Shown here: one piece after another, positions 16,559 to 25,875 of the stretch | Numbering within the stretch: position 1 is the stretch's first letter | Layout: each line of letters opens with the position of its first letter | Source: Microbispora sp. H11081 | GTDB taxonomy: Bacteria > Actinomycetota > Actinomycetes > Streptosporangiales > Streptosporangiaceae | Direction: 5' to 3' | DNA length: 64,000 bases | Assembly (NCBI RefSeq): GCF_012999535.1 | Contig: NZ_JABBWV010000003.1 | Coordinates: forward strand, 146,439 to 210,438 | The notes under the pieces: generated by a model | The model's database searches: none | Told to the model about the DNA's origin: nothing | Seen by the model: only the letters and a program-made list of their open reading frames with translations | Made by a program: the position numbers and the translations under genes

Positions 16559-17344
16559 GTGAGCCACCCCAGCGAGCCCTCGCCAGCCCCCAAGACCCCC
16601 GCAGTGCCCACCCCCGCCGTGGTGAGCCGCCGTGCCGGCCGGCCGCCGCGCTTCTGGGAGGCGCTCGCGGTCGTCGTCGTCAAGCCGCTCTCGCGGCTGT
16701 TCGTGAAGCGGAGGTGGCGCGGCGGGCAGAACATCCCCCGCACCGGCGGCCTGATCATCGCGGCCAACCACCTGTCATGGTCGGATCCGGTGCTGCTCGC
16801 GCACTACCTGTACAACAACGGGCGATGGCCGACGATCCTGGCCAAGGCGGGGATCTTCCGGGTGCCCGTGCTGGGCCACGCCGTCACCCAGCTCCAGGCC
16901 ATCCCGGTCGAGCGCAACAGCACCGAGGCCACCCAGTCGCTCAAGACCGCCGAGCAGCGGCTGCGGAACGGCGCCTGCATCATGTTCTATCCCGAGGGCA
17001 CCATCACCCGCGATCCCGACCTGTGGCCGATGGCCGGCAAGACCGGCGTCGCCCGGCTGGCCCTCGCGACCGGCGTGCCGGTCGTCCCGATCGCCCACTG
17101 GGGCGCCCAGGAGCTGCTGCCGTACGGGGCGAAGAAGCCGCGGCTGCTGCCCCGCAAGACCTTCCACGTGATCGCCGGGCCGCCGGTCGACCTGTCCAAG
17201 TACGCGGGCCTGCCCATGCGCGGCTCGGTCCTGCGCGAGGCGACCGCGGACATCACGGCCGCCATCACCGCCCTGCTCGCCGAGATTCGGGATGAGAAGG
17301 CGCCAGACACCCCTTATGACCCTAAGAACGCGGCTAACCGCTGA
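16559..17344 (+). CDS. plsC: 1-acyl-sn-glycerol-3-phosphate acyltransferase
   Basis: A 261-aa acyltransferase that makes phosphatidic acid from lysophosphatidic acid at the membrane. The catalytic HX4D motif is NHLSWSD (His71, Asp76) and the EGTI phosphate-binding motif lies near residue 146. The first 20 residues are Pro/Ala-rich and probably disordered. GTG 16559 is preceded by GGAG at a suitable distance. gpsA follows after 53 bp, so two steps of phospholipid precursor supply are adjacent. Confidence 0.92.
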   Translation: MSHPSEPSPAPKTPAVPTPAVVSRRAGRPPRFWEALAVVVVKPLSRLFVKRRWRGGQNIPRTGGLIIAANHLSWSDPVLLAHYLYNNGRWPTILAKAGIFRVPVLGHAVTQLQAIPVERNSTEATQSLKTAEQRLRNGACIMFYPEGTITRDPDLWPMAGKTGVARLALATGVPVVPIAHWGAQELLPYGAKKPRLLPRKTFHVIAGPPVDLSKYAGLPMRGSVLREATADITAAITALLAEIRDEKAPDTPYDPKNAANR

Positions 17345-17397
17345 GCGGGGCGTACGGTGAGGGAGGAGCGCGCGGAGCAAGAGGAGTGGTGCGGCCA

Positions 17398-18405
17398 GTG
17401 AGCAGGGCGGCTGTTTTCGGAACGGGCTCGTGGGGCACCACGTTCGCGATGATCCTCGCCGAGGCCGGCACCCCCGCGACCCTGTGGGGCAGGCGAGCGG
17501 AGATCGTCGACGCGATCAACGAGACCCGGGAGAACCCCGAGTATCTGCCCGGTCTCCGGCTGCCCGACACGATCCGCGCGACGACCGACCCCGCAGAGGC
17601 CATGGACGGCGCGGACTTCGTGGTCCTCGCGGTGCCGTCCCAGACGCTGCGCGGCAACCTCCGCGGGTGGAAGCCCCACATCCCGTCCGAGGCTGTGCTG
17701 GTCAGCCTCATGAAGGGGGTCGAGCTCGGCACCTGCAAGCGGATGAGCGAGGTCATCTGCGAGGTGGCCGAGGTGCCGGAGCAGCGGGTGGCCGTGGTCT
17801 CCGGGCCCAACCTCGTCCCGGAACTGGCCCAGCGGCAGCCCGCCGCGGCCGTCGTCGCCTGCCGCGACGAGGGGGTGGCCGCCCGGCTCCAGGAGGCGTG
17901 CCACCTGCCCTGGTTCCGGACCTACACGAACCCTGACGTCGTGGGCGTCGAACTCGGCGGCGCGGTCAAGAACGTCATCGCGCTGGCCGTCGGCGTCGCG
18001 GCCGGCATGGGCCTGGGCGACAACGTGCGGGCGACGCTCATGACACGCGGGCTGGCCGAGATCGGCAGGCTGGGCGCGGCGCTCGGCGCGGACCAGCACA
18101 CCTTCGCCGGCCTCGCCGGCATGGGCGACCTCGTCGCCACCTGCACCTCGCCGCTGTCGCGCAACCGCACCTTCGGCGAGAACCTGGGCCGCGGCATGAC
18201 GCTGGCCGAGGTCGTCGCGGCCACGAAGCAGACGGCCGAGGGGGTCAAGTCGTCCGAGTCGGTGCTCGAACTGGCCAGGAAGCACGACGTGGAGATGCCG
18301 ATCACCGAGGTGGTCGTCGGCGTCGTCCACGACGGCATGACCCCCGGTGAGGCCGCCGTGCTGCTGATGTCCCGCACCCCCAAACCGGAGCGGTACGGCG
18401 TCTGA
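17398..18405 (+). CDS. gpsA: NAD(P)-dependent glycerol-3-phosphate dehydrogenase
   Basis: A 335-aa enzyme that reduces dihydroxyacetone phosphate to sn-glycerol 3-phosphate, the backbone of phospholipids. The dinucleotide motif GTGSWG is near the N-terminus, the catalytic lysine lies in GGAVKNVIALAVG, and the C-terminal domain begins at NVRATLMTRGLAE. Three GTG codons compete (17386, 17389, 17398); 17398 (MSRAAVFGTG) matches the family N-terminus, while the first two overlap or abut the GAGGAG ribosome site. Confidence 0.93.
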   Translation: MSRAAVFGTGSWGTTFAMILAEAGTPATLWGRRAEIVDAINETRENPEYLPGLRLPDTIRATTDPAEAMDGADFVVLAVPSQTLRGNLRGWKPHIPSEAVLVSLMKGVELGTCKRMSEVICEVAEVPEQRVAVVSGPNLVPELAQRQPAAAVVACRDEGVAARLQEACHLPWFRTYTNPDVVGVELGGAVKNVIALAVGVAAGMGLGDNVRATLMTRGLAEIGRLGAALGADQHTFAGLAGMGDLVATCTSPLSRNRTFGENLGRGMTLAEVVAATKQTAEGVKSSESVLELARKHDVEMPITEVVVGVVHDGMTPGEAAVLLMSRTPKPERYGV

Positions 18406-18478
18406 TCAGGGATTCGGACCCTCGCGACGCGCGGCTGACAAGCCGTTTTGCACCTCGAACACGGTAGATTCGGGCATC

Positions 18479-19594
<1,116 letters not shown>

Positions 19595-20050
19595 CTACTC
19601 GGGGACGCTCGACTTGACCGGCCCGGCGAGGTCGACGAGCACGGCCCCGGGCTGGTGGTCCTTGCCGATGGTGACCTCGACGTACGCGACGCGGTTGGTG
19701 GACGTGAACAGCGCGGGCCGGCGCGGGTCCTGGAACCAGCCGACGCCGTTGATGTCGGAGACCTCCGCCGTAGCCTCCATCGAGGCCGGCCGGGGCACGC
19801 CGCAGCGCAGGGCGATCTGGCCGTCACCCCAGACCGCGACGTACGGCGAGGGGGGTTCCGAGGCGGTCCTGTCGAGGCCGTCGAGCGTCTTCGGCAGCGC
19901 CGCTCCGAGCGCGCGGCAGGCCGCGGCGGCCTCGCCGGTCGGTGTGGGCGGCTCGACGTGGACCGTGGACGAGCAACCCGCGAGCAGGACGAGCGCCGCC
20001 ACGATCGCGGCTCCCCGCGTCGTGCCTGTGGTGCCCTTGGCCTTTCGCAT
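19595..20050 (-). CDS. DUF3515 family lipoprotein
   Basis: A 151-aa secreted lipoprotein: a basic start (MRKAKG), a hydrophobic stretch and the lipobox LLAGC, so the mature protein is anchored at Cys. The remainder matches DUF3515, an actinobacterial family found between ddl and thiL with no known function. ATG 20050 is chosen because the signal peptide starts there; the longer frame to 20116 begins with a duplicated HLSGTRA stretch. It converges on ddl with no gap. Confidence 0.85.
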   Translation of the reverse strand: MRKAKGTTGTTRGAAIVAALVLLAGCSSTVHVEPPTPTGEAAAACRALGAALPKTLDGLDRTASEPPSPYVAVWGDGQIALRCGVPRPASMEATAEVSDINGVGWFQDPRRPALFTSTNRVAYVEVTIGKDHQPGAVLVDLAGPVKSSVPE

Positions 20051-20094
20051 CGTCTTCCCGGCTCGCGTCCCGCTCAGATGTGCTCGTGTTCCAC

Positions 20095-20328
20095 TCAGAT
20101 GTGGACGATCGGACACGTCAGTGTACGGGTGATGCCCTGGACGCCCTGGATCTGGGCCACGACGAGCTTGCCGAGCTCGTCCACGTTGTTGGCCTGGGCC
20201 CGGACGATCACGTCGTACGGGCCCGTGACATCCTCTGCCTGGGTGACCCCGGGGATGGAGGAGATCTCCTCGGCCACGTTGGCGGCCCTGCCGACCTCGG
20301 TCTGGATAAGGATGTAGGCCTGCACCAT
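20095..20328 (-). CDS. Stand-alone Lrp/AsnC ligand-binding (RAM) domain protein
   Basis: A 77-aa protein consisting only of the AsnC/Lrp effector domain, with no helix-turn-helix. The fold pattern includes YILIQTEVGRAANVAEEI and a central VTGPYDVIVRAQ. Such single-domain Lrp proteins bind amino acids or modulate full-length partners. It lies between DUF3515 and thiL, a conserved position, and is transcribed divergently from thiL. Confidence 0.88.
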   Translation of the reverse strand: MVQAYILIQTEVGRAANVAEEISSIPGVTQAEDVTGPYDVIVRAQANNVDELGKLVVAQIQGVQGITRTLTCPIVHI

Positions 20329-20393
20329 GGCGCCCTCCGGGTAGAGATCAGTGCCGGAGCGTAACCGTACCTCGAATGCACTAGGGGTGTGCT

Positions 20394-21344
20394 ATCACAG
20401 TCGGAGATCTCGGCGAATTCGGAGTAATTCACCGGATATCAGGACGCCTTCCGCGGACCGCGGCCGTCTTGCTGGGCCCCGGCGACGACGCCGCGGTGCT
20501 CAGGGCCCCAGACGGGCGGGTCGTCGTGAGCACGGATCTGCTGATCGAAGGCCGGCACTTCCGCCGCGACTGGTCGAGCGGGTACGACATCGGCCGTAAG
20601 GCGGCGGCGCAGAATCTTTCCGACATCGTTGCCATGGGGGCCGATCCCACCGCCCTCGTGGTCGGTCTGGGGTTGCCCGCGGACGTCCCCGCCGAATGGC
20701 TGGACGCGCTGACCGACGGCTTCCGCGACGAGTGCGACCTGGTCGGGGCGACCGTGGCGGGAGGCGACATCGCCAGGTCGGAGACCGTCGTGCTCGGTGT
20801 GACCGCGCTCGGCGACCTGGCCGGCAGGCCGCCGGTCGTCCGGTCGGGCGCACGGCCCGGTGACGTGGTCGCGGTGGCGGGCCGCCTCGGATACGCCGCG
20901 GCGGGGCTGGCTCTGCTCGGGGCGGGCGTGACCGACGGCCCCCCGGATCTCGTGGCTCTGCTGGAGGCGCACCGCCGCCCCCTGCCGCCGTACGCCTGCG
21001 GCCCGCAGGCGGCGCTCCTCGGCGCCACGGCGATGCTCGACGTCAGCGACGGCCTGCTGCAGGACCTCGGGCATGTCGCGGACGCGAGCGGCGTGGCCGT
21101 AGCGCTGGACGCCGCCGCCCTGCCCGTGCCGGAGGAGTTGTCCGCGGCGGCGCGCCGTCTGGGCGCGGACCCGCTGGAGTGGGTGCTGACCGGCGGCGAC
21201 GACCACGCGCTCGCCGCGACCTTCTCCCCGGAGGTGTCGCTGCCCTCCGAGTGGACGTGTGTGGGGGTGGTCACCGAGGGCCGCGGAGTGCGCGTGGATG
21301 GACAAAGCAGGACACAAGGGGGCTGGGATCACTTCCGTGGATGA
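20394..21344 (+). CDS. thiL: Thiamine-monophosphate kinase, with non-standard start
   Basis: ThiL phosphorylates thiamine monophosphate to the active cofactor thiamine diphosphate. The frame shows GPGDDAAV, STDLLIEGRHF, GRKAAAQNLSDI, GGDI and DVSDGLLQDL, all family motifs, ending in GGWDHF. The conserved N-terminus (TVGDLGEFGVI) begins at 20397, but the codon before it is ATC (20394-20396), with an in-frame TAG five codons upstream of the conserved stretch and no ATG, GTG or TTG between. The first canonical codon is TTG 20469, inside the VLLGPGDD motif, which would remove 25 conserved residues. An ATG-to-ATC change or a sequencing error fits best. Length from 20394 is 316 aa, normal for the family. 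Confidence 0.85.
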   Translation: MTVGDLGEFGVIHRISGRLPRTAAVLLGPGDDAAVLRAPDGRVVVSTDLLIEGRHFRRDWSSGYDIGRKAAAQNLSDIVAMGADPTALVVGLGLPADVPAEWLDALTDGFRDECDLVGATVAGGDIARSETVVLGVTALGDLAGRPPVVRSGARPGDVVAVAGRLGYAAAGLALLGAGVTDGPPDLVALLEAHRRPLPPYACGPQAALLGATAMLDVSDGLLQDLGHVADASGVAVALDAAALPVPEELSAAARRLGADPLEWVLTGGDDHALAATFSPEVSLPSEWTCVGVVTEGRGVRVDGQSRTQGGWDHFRG

Positions 21345-21415
21345 TGTGAAATTTGTGACATAGGTGTATTAGATCTGTTATTAAGTATGGCGGTCAGGCA
21401 ACAGGAAGGACCGTC

Positions 21416-22795
21416 ATGGGCCGTCACACCGCAGGACGCAAGGCGCGAGAGGAGCAGCCCTGCCCGGCCCAGGATGGACCTCCGGACAGGGTCGCCGTCC
21501 CGGACCGCCTCGTCTTCCGCCCTCCGGCGCCTTCCGGGACCGGGCACCCCGGACCGCTGCCAGGGACCGCGCCGTGGCCCGCTCCGCCCGCCGACACGGC
21601 CCCGCCGTGGCCTGTGCCGCCCGAGGACACGTCTGCGCGGTGGCCCGCTCCGCCTTCGGACACGTCTGCGCCCTGGCCTGCTCCGCCCTCCGAGGCGACG
21701 ACCCGGATGTTCGCCGCCCTGTCGCCCGAGCGGCTGGAGTCCGAGCGGCTGGAGTCCGGGAGTCTGGAGTCCGGGAGTCTGGAGTCCGGGAGCCTCGCGG
21801 CTCCTGGCAACGCTGGGGGCTCCGGGGGAGGGGGGGACCATGGCCTTCCCGGGCGTGGCGGCAACGGCCGCGCGAAGCGGCCGAGACGGATGCGGAGGCT
21901 GGCGCTCGTGTCCGGGCTGTCCGTGCTGCTCGCCGTGGGCGTCACGACCGGTGGCGCACGGCTGATCGCGGGGCGGACCACCCTGGCCCTGGAGCAGCCG
22001 ACGACGGCCTGCCCGGTCTCCGAGAGCTGCGACGCCCCCGGCGGGCCGTACGGAGCGTCCGGCTCGGGCCATGCCCTCGGCGAGACGCCCGCGCCAGGTG
22101 ATCCGAGCGGCGATCCGAACCAGAACGACCCGGACCAGTACGGCCAGGACGAGCCCGGTCCGAAGGACACCGCGAAGAAGGACACCGCGAAGACCGACAC
22201 CGCGCAGGATCCGCAGGCGACGCCGGTCTCCACGGCGGCCTCCGGAGGCCCGGATCGCGACCAGGCGTCCGCCCGTACGCGCACTCCGTCCACCGCCGCT
22301 CCGCGCGCGTCGTCCCAGGAGTCTCCGCGCGTGGACGACGCTCCCGCCGCCGTGACGGACGTCGACGGCGGCGTGGCGGACACCGTGCCCGGTGACGAGC
22401 CCGTGCCGGACGGCGGGGATCTCGGAGGGAAGCCGGGCGCGGACGGCACCGGGTCCGCCCTCCATGGCGACGCGGCGGTCGGGGTGCGCTTCACGGTGAC
22501 AGGCCGCCACGAGAGCGGATACACGGCACGGCTCGTCGTACGCAACGAGGGGCCCGCCCTGCCGGCCTGGACCATCCGCCTGTCCGTCGGCGGGCTGGTG
22601 ACGGCGGTCGACGGAGCGGACTGGACCCAGCGGGGAGACGCCCTGACGCTGAGTTCGCGGACCGCGCTGGACGAGGGCGGCGCGCTGACCTTGACCATCA
22701 GCGCCGACGGCGCGTCCGCCGCGCCCGGCGGCTGCGTGCTCTTCGAGGGCCGATGCGAGGTGACCGGTCCCGGTCGCTCCGGCCGCCACGGCTGA
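21416..22795 (+). CDS. Membrane-anchored, Pro-rich protein with CBM2-like C-terminal domain
   Basis: A 459-aa protein. Residues 50-92 are a Pro/Trp-rich repeat ([11 protein letters not shown]-type units), and residues 104-125 repeat LESGS. A basic patch (KRPRRMRR) precedes one membrane helix at about 162-184. Beyond it lies a long acidic, low-complexity linker (about 200-345, including [13 protein letters not shown]) and a C-terminal beta domain (about 350-455) resembling the family 2 cellulose-binding module ([19 protein letters not shown], with CVLFEGRC at the end). The topology suggests a cytoplasmic Pro-rich segment and an extracellular module. No catalytic domain is seen. An AT-rich region upstream (21345-21400) and the AGGAAGG ribosome site support the start. 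Confidence 0.75.
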   Translation: MGRHTAGRKAREEQPCPAQDGPPDRVAVPDRLVFRPPAPSGTGHPGPLPGTAPWPAPPADTAPPWPVPPEDTSARWPAPPSDTSAPWPAPPSEATTRMFAALSPERLESERLESGSLESGSLESGSLAAPGNAGGSGGGGDHGLPGRGGNGRAKRPRRMRRLALVSGLSVLLAVGVTTGGARLIAGRTTLALEQPTTACPVSESCDAPGGPYGASGSGHALGETPAPGDPSGDPNQNDPDQYGQDEPGPKDTAKKDTAKTDTAQDPQATPVSTAASGGPDRDQASARTRTPSTAAPRASSQESPRVDDAPAAVTDVDGGVADTVPGDEPVPDGGDLGGKPGADGTGSALHGDAAVGVRFTVTGRHESGYTARLVVRNEGPALPAWTIRLSVGGLVTAVDGADWTQRGDALTLSSRTALDEGGALTLTISADGASAAPGGCVLFEGRCEVTGPGRSGRHG

Positions 22796-22800
22796 TCCCG

Positions 22801-22836
22801 CCGCTGACCCCGCCGCTGACCCCGCCGCTGACCCCG
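22801..22836 (+). repeat. 12-bp tandem repeat, three copies
   Basis: The unit CCGCTGACCCCG is repeated exactly three times, with a degenerate partial copy before it (22791-22800). It follows the stop of the CBM2-like gene and precedes thiD by about 106 bp. No function is evident. Confidence 0.8.
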
Positions 22837-22942
22837 GCCGCGCCGGGGCGGTGTGACCGCGACCGGGACGAACCGCAGTCCGTCCGGCGCCCTGCGCCGG
22901 GGGGAATCGGGGGAGGAACGGGTGTTTTGGTTGGATTGGCCC

Positions 22943-23740
22943 ATGACCACCCCACCACGTGTCCTGACCATCGCGGGCTCGGACTCCGGCGGAGGCGCCG
23001 GCATCCAGGCCGACCTGAAGACCATGCTGGCCCTCGGCGTGCACGGCATGAGCGTCATCGCGGCCGTGACGGCGCAGAACTCCCTGGGGGTGCAGGGCTA
23101 CTGGGAACTGCCTCCCGAGGCGGTGCGGGCACAGCTCGACTCGGTTCTCGGCGACATCGGCGCCCAGGCGATCAAGACGGGCATGCTGGCGTCGTCCGTG
23201 CTGGTGGAGACCGTCGCGGAGGCGCTCGCGGGCGTGACCGCGCCCGTCGTCGTGGACCCGGTCGGCGTGTCCAAGCACGGCGACAGCCTGCTCGCGCCGG
23301 AGGCCGTGGAGACCGTCAAGAGCGTGCTGCTGCCGGCCGCGACCGTGGTCACCCCCAACCTGTGGGAGGTCGAGCAGCTCACGGGCGTCAAGGTCGAGGA
23401 CGCCGGCGACCTCCCCCGCGCCGCCGAGGCCGTGCTGGCTCTGGGCCCCAAGTGGGCGCTGATCAAGGGCGGCCACCTCCCCGGGGAGCCGGTGGACCTG
23501 CTCACCGACGGGTCGGGGGAGCACCGCTTCACCGCCGTGCGGCACGACAACCGGCACACCCACGGCACCGGCTGCACGCTCGCCTCCGCCATCGCGTCGT
23601 ACCTCGCCCTCGGCGCGGACGTGCCCGGCGCCGTACGGCAGGCCAAGGAGTACGTCACGGGCGCCATCGCGCACGGCTTCCCGCTGGGCGCGGGCATCGG
23701 GCCCGTGGACCACGGCTGGCGGATGCGGACCGGCGTCTGA
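22943..23740 (+). CDS. thiD: Hydroxymethylpyrimidine/phosphomethylpyrimidine kinase
   Basis: A 265-aa ribokinase-fold enzyme that phosphorylates HMP and HMP-P for thiamine synthesis. Motifs: [16 protein letters not shown] near the N-terminus, [26 protein letters not shown] and the anion-hole end [14 protein letters not shown] 22943 is where similarity begins; the upstream frame to 22853 is low-complexity. No TPP riboswitch is visible upstream. A strong terminator follows at 23821. Confidence 0.94.
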   Translation: MTTPPRVLTIAGSDSGGGAGIQADLKTMLALGVHGMSVIAAVTAQNSLGVQGYWELPPEAVRAQLDSVLGDIGAQAIKTGMLASSVLVETVAEALAGVTAPVVVDPVGVSKHGDSLLAPEAVETVKSVLLPAATVVTPNLWEVEQLTGVKVEDAGDLPRAAEAVLALGPKWALIKGGHLPGEPVDLLTDGSGEHRFTAVRHDNRHTHGTGCTLASAIASYLALGADVPGAVRQAKEYVTGAIAHGFPLGAGIGPVDHGWRMRTGV

Positions 23741-23820
23741 GCGGGCCCGGGGCGGGCGACCACGTCCTTCGGCGTGGCGCGGTCGCCGGTCCGCCCGGCC
23801 GCGCGAGTGCCTTCCGGCAT

Positions 23821-23860
23821 GCCGAGAGCCCGTCACCGCGATCGGTGACGGGCTCTCGGC
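23821..23860. terminator. Bidirectional hairpin terminator between thiD and rpmB
   Basis: A perfect 18-bp stem (23821-23838 with 23843-23860; outer bases GCCGAGAGCC) closed by the loop CGAT. It lies between the convergent thiD and rpmB genes, 12 bp from the rpmB stop. Confidence 0.85.
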
Positions 23861-23872
23861 AGAGTCAGACGG

Positions 23873-24058
23873 TCAGCGCGAGACCTTGCCCGCCTTGATG
23901 CAGGAGGTGCAGACGTTCATCCGCTTCGGCGTCCCGTTGACCACCGCGCGCACGGTCTGGATGTTGGGGTTCCAGCGGCGGCGGGTGCGGCGGTGCGAGT
24001 GGGAGATGTTGTTGCCGAAAATCGGCTTCTTGGCGCAGACGTCGCAGACGGAAGCCAC
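23873..24058 (-). CDS. rpmB: 50S ribosomal protein L28 (zinc-binding form)
   Basis: A 61-aa L28. The paired CDVC near residue 5 and CTSC near residue 50 are the zinc ligands of the C+ form; zinc-free paralogues are induced under zinc limitation. The body [14 protein letters not shown] is the rRNA-binding core. It is transcribed opposite to the fakA-like gene, a common actinobacterial order. Confidence 0.96.
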   Translation of the reverse strand: MASVCDVCAKKPIFGNNISHSHRRTRRRWNPNIQTVRAVVNGTPKRMNVCTSCIKAGKVSR

Positions 24059-24264
24059 GGTTATCGCTCCTTTGAATCAGTCGATCGGCCCGGCGCCGGT
24101 GCAGCGGCTCGTCCGAGCAATGCCGGGACAACCGGCTGGCCACACGAGGATATCCGATGTTCGCCGATGCACGCCAAACGGGACTCCGGCGAACGGGGAT
24201 AGTCTCGTACCCGCCAACGGTAGCGCATCGAGGGGTTGGATCGCGCGGAAGGAAGGGCGGCCGG

Positions 24265-25839
24265 ATGCTCAAGGAGCTCGATCCCCCCGCGGTGCGCCGC
24301 TGGTCCCGCCACTGCGCGGCCGCTCTCGGCCGGGCCAGGGCGGAGATCGACGCGCTCAACGTGTTCCCCGTGCCTGACGGGGACACGGGGACGAACCTGC
24401 ACCTGACGATGCTGTCGGCGGCCGAGGCGGTCGACGGGCTGCCCGGCGACGCGGACGCCGGCGCCACCTGGGAGGCGCTGACGCACGGTGCCCTGCTCGG
24501 GGCGCGGGGCAACTCCGGTGTGATCGTCAGCCAGGCGCTGCGCGGCATGGGCGAGGTGCTCGGGCGTTCGCCGGGAGAGGGCGCCGACCTCCGCGACGGC
24601 CTGACGAGGGCGGCCGAGATGGCCAGGGCGGCGGTGGCCAGGCCCGTGGAGGGCACGGTGCTCAGCGTGCTGTCAGCCGCGGCGCACGCCGTGCGCGACA
24701 CGCACGGCGACCTGGCCGAGGTGGCGGGCCGCGCGGCGGACGAGGCGCGGCGGGCCCTGCGCCGTACGACGGAGCAACTGGACGCGCTGTCCCGCAGCGG
24801 CGTGGTGGACGCGGGCGCGGCGGGCCTGGTGATCATCCTGGAGAGCCTGGCCGAGGTGGTGACCGAGGCGTACAGCGAGCGGCACGAGGTGCCCGCCCCC
24901 GCGTCGCGGATCACCCCGGACGAGCTCGGACGGCGGGACGCGGGCGGCCCCGCGTACGAGGTCATGTATCTCCTGGACGCGGGAGCGGGCGAGGCGGACC
25001 GGCTGAGAGGCGAGCTCGACGCGCTCGGGGACAGCCTGGTGATCGTCGGTGGTGAGGGCCTGTGGAACGTCCACGTCCACGTGGACGACGCGGGCGCGGC
25101 GATCGAGGCCGGGCTGCGAGCCGGGCGCCCGCACCGGATCAGGGTGACCCACCTCGGAGGGCGGCCGCACAAGCCCGGCCAGGTCAGAGGCGTGGTGGCG
25201 GTCGCCGCCGGTGACGGCCTCGCGGCGTTGTTCAAGGAGGCGGGCGCGGCGGTAGTACGGCGCGAGCCGGGCTCGGTCCCGACGGCGGCGGCCCTGCTGC
25301 GGGCCGTCCGCGAGGCGGGGAACGAGGTCGCGGTGCTGCCCAACGACGCCGCCGTATACGACGTGGCCGTCGCCGCCGCGGAGATCGCCAGGGAGGAGGG
25401 CGTGACGGTGAGCGTCCTGCCCACCCGGGCCTCCGTGCAGGGACTGGCCGCCCTGGCCGTGCACGACCCGCTGCGCCGCTTCGACGACGACATCGTGGCG
25501 ATGACCGACGCCGCCGGGCACACCCGCCATGGTCACGTGTGGGTCGCCGACCGCGCGGCGATGACCAGCGCAGGACTGTGCCGGATCGGCGACGTGCTCG
25601 GGGTGGTGGACGGCGAGGTCGCGCTGATCGGCGCTGACCTGGCGGAGACCGCGGTCGAGGTCGCCCGGCGCCTGGTCTCGGGCGGTAGCGAGATGGTCAC
25701 GCTCGTCACCGGCGCGGGCGCGCCCGAGGCCCTCCTCCACGCCGTACGCGACCACCTGGAGCGGGTCCGCCCGGACCTGGAGATCGTCGTGTACGAGGGC
25801 GGGCAGGGCGGATATCCCCTCCTGATCGGCGTCGAGTAG
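24265..25839 (+). CDS. DAK2-domain protein (FakA/YloV-like)
   Basis: A 524-aa protein. The N-terminal DAK2 domain (about 1-200) has the nucleotide-binding motif PVPDGDTGTNL and ARGNSGVI; a middle domain (about 215-300) and a DegV-like C-terminal domain follow. In Firmicutes the homologue FakA phosphorylates fatty acids held by FakB. A FakB partner is not in this window. ATG 24265 follows GGAAGGAAGG; the longer frame to 24157 is rejected. recG follows after 36 bp. Confidence 0.88.
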   Translation: MLKELDPPAVRRWSRHCAAALGRARAEIDALNVFPVPDGDTGTNLHLTMLSAAEAVDGLPGDADAGATWEALTHGALLGARGNSGVIVSQALRGMGEVLGRSPGEGADLRDGLTRAAEMARAAVARPVEGTVLSVLSAAAHAVRDTHGDLAEVAGRAADEARRALRRTTEQLDALSRSGVVDAGAAGLVIILESLAEVVTEAYSERHEVPAPASRITPDELGRRDAGGPAYEVMYLLDAGAGEADRLRGELDALGDSLVIVGGEGLWNVHVHVDDAGAAIEAGLRAGRPHRIRVTHLGGRPHKPGQVRGVVAVAAGDGLAALFKEAGAAVVRREPGSVPTAAALLRAVREAGNEVAVLPNDAAVYDVAVAAAEIAREEGVTVSVLPTRASVQGLAALAVHDPLRRFDDDIVAMTDAAGHTRHGHVWVADRAAMTSAGLCRIGDVLGVVDGEVALIGADLAETAVEVARRLVSGGSEMVTLVTGAGAPEALLHAVRDHLERVRPDLEIVVYEGGQGGYPLLIGVE

Positions 25840-25875
25840 CCGGATTGTCGGCTCCTGCGGGTAGAAATTGGTGAC

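Noticed and set aside
22796-22942. TPP riboswitch before thiD
   Set aside because: The conserved CTGAGA and ACCTGA elements are absent; only a 12-bp tandem repeat and unique sequence are seen. The thiL upstream region lacks them too.
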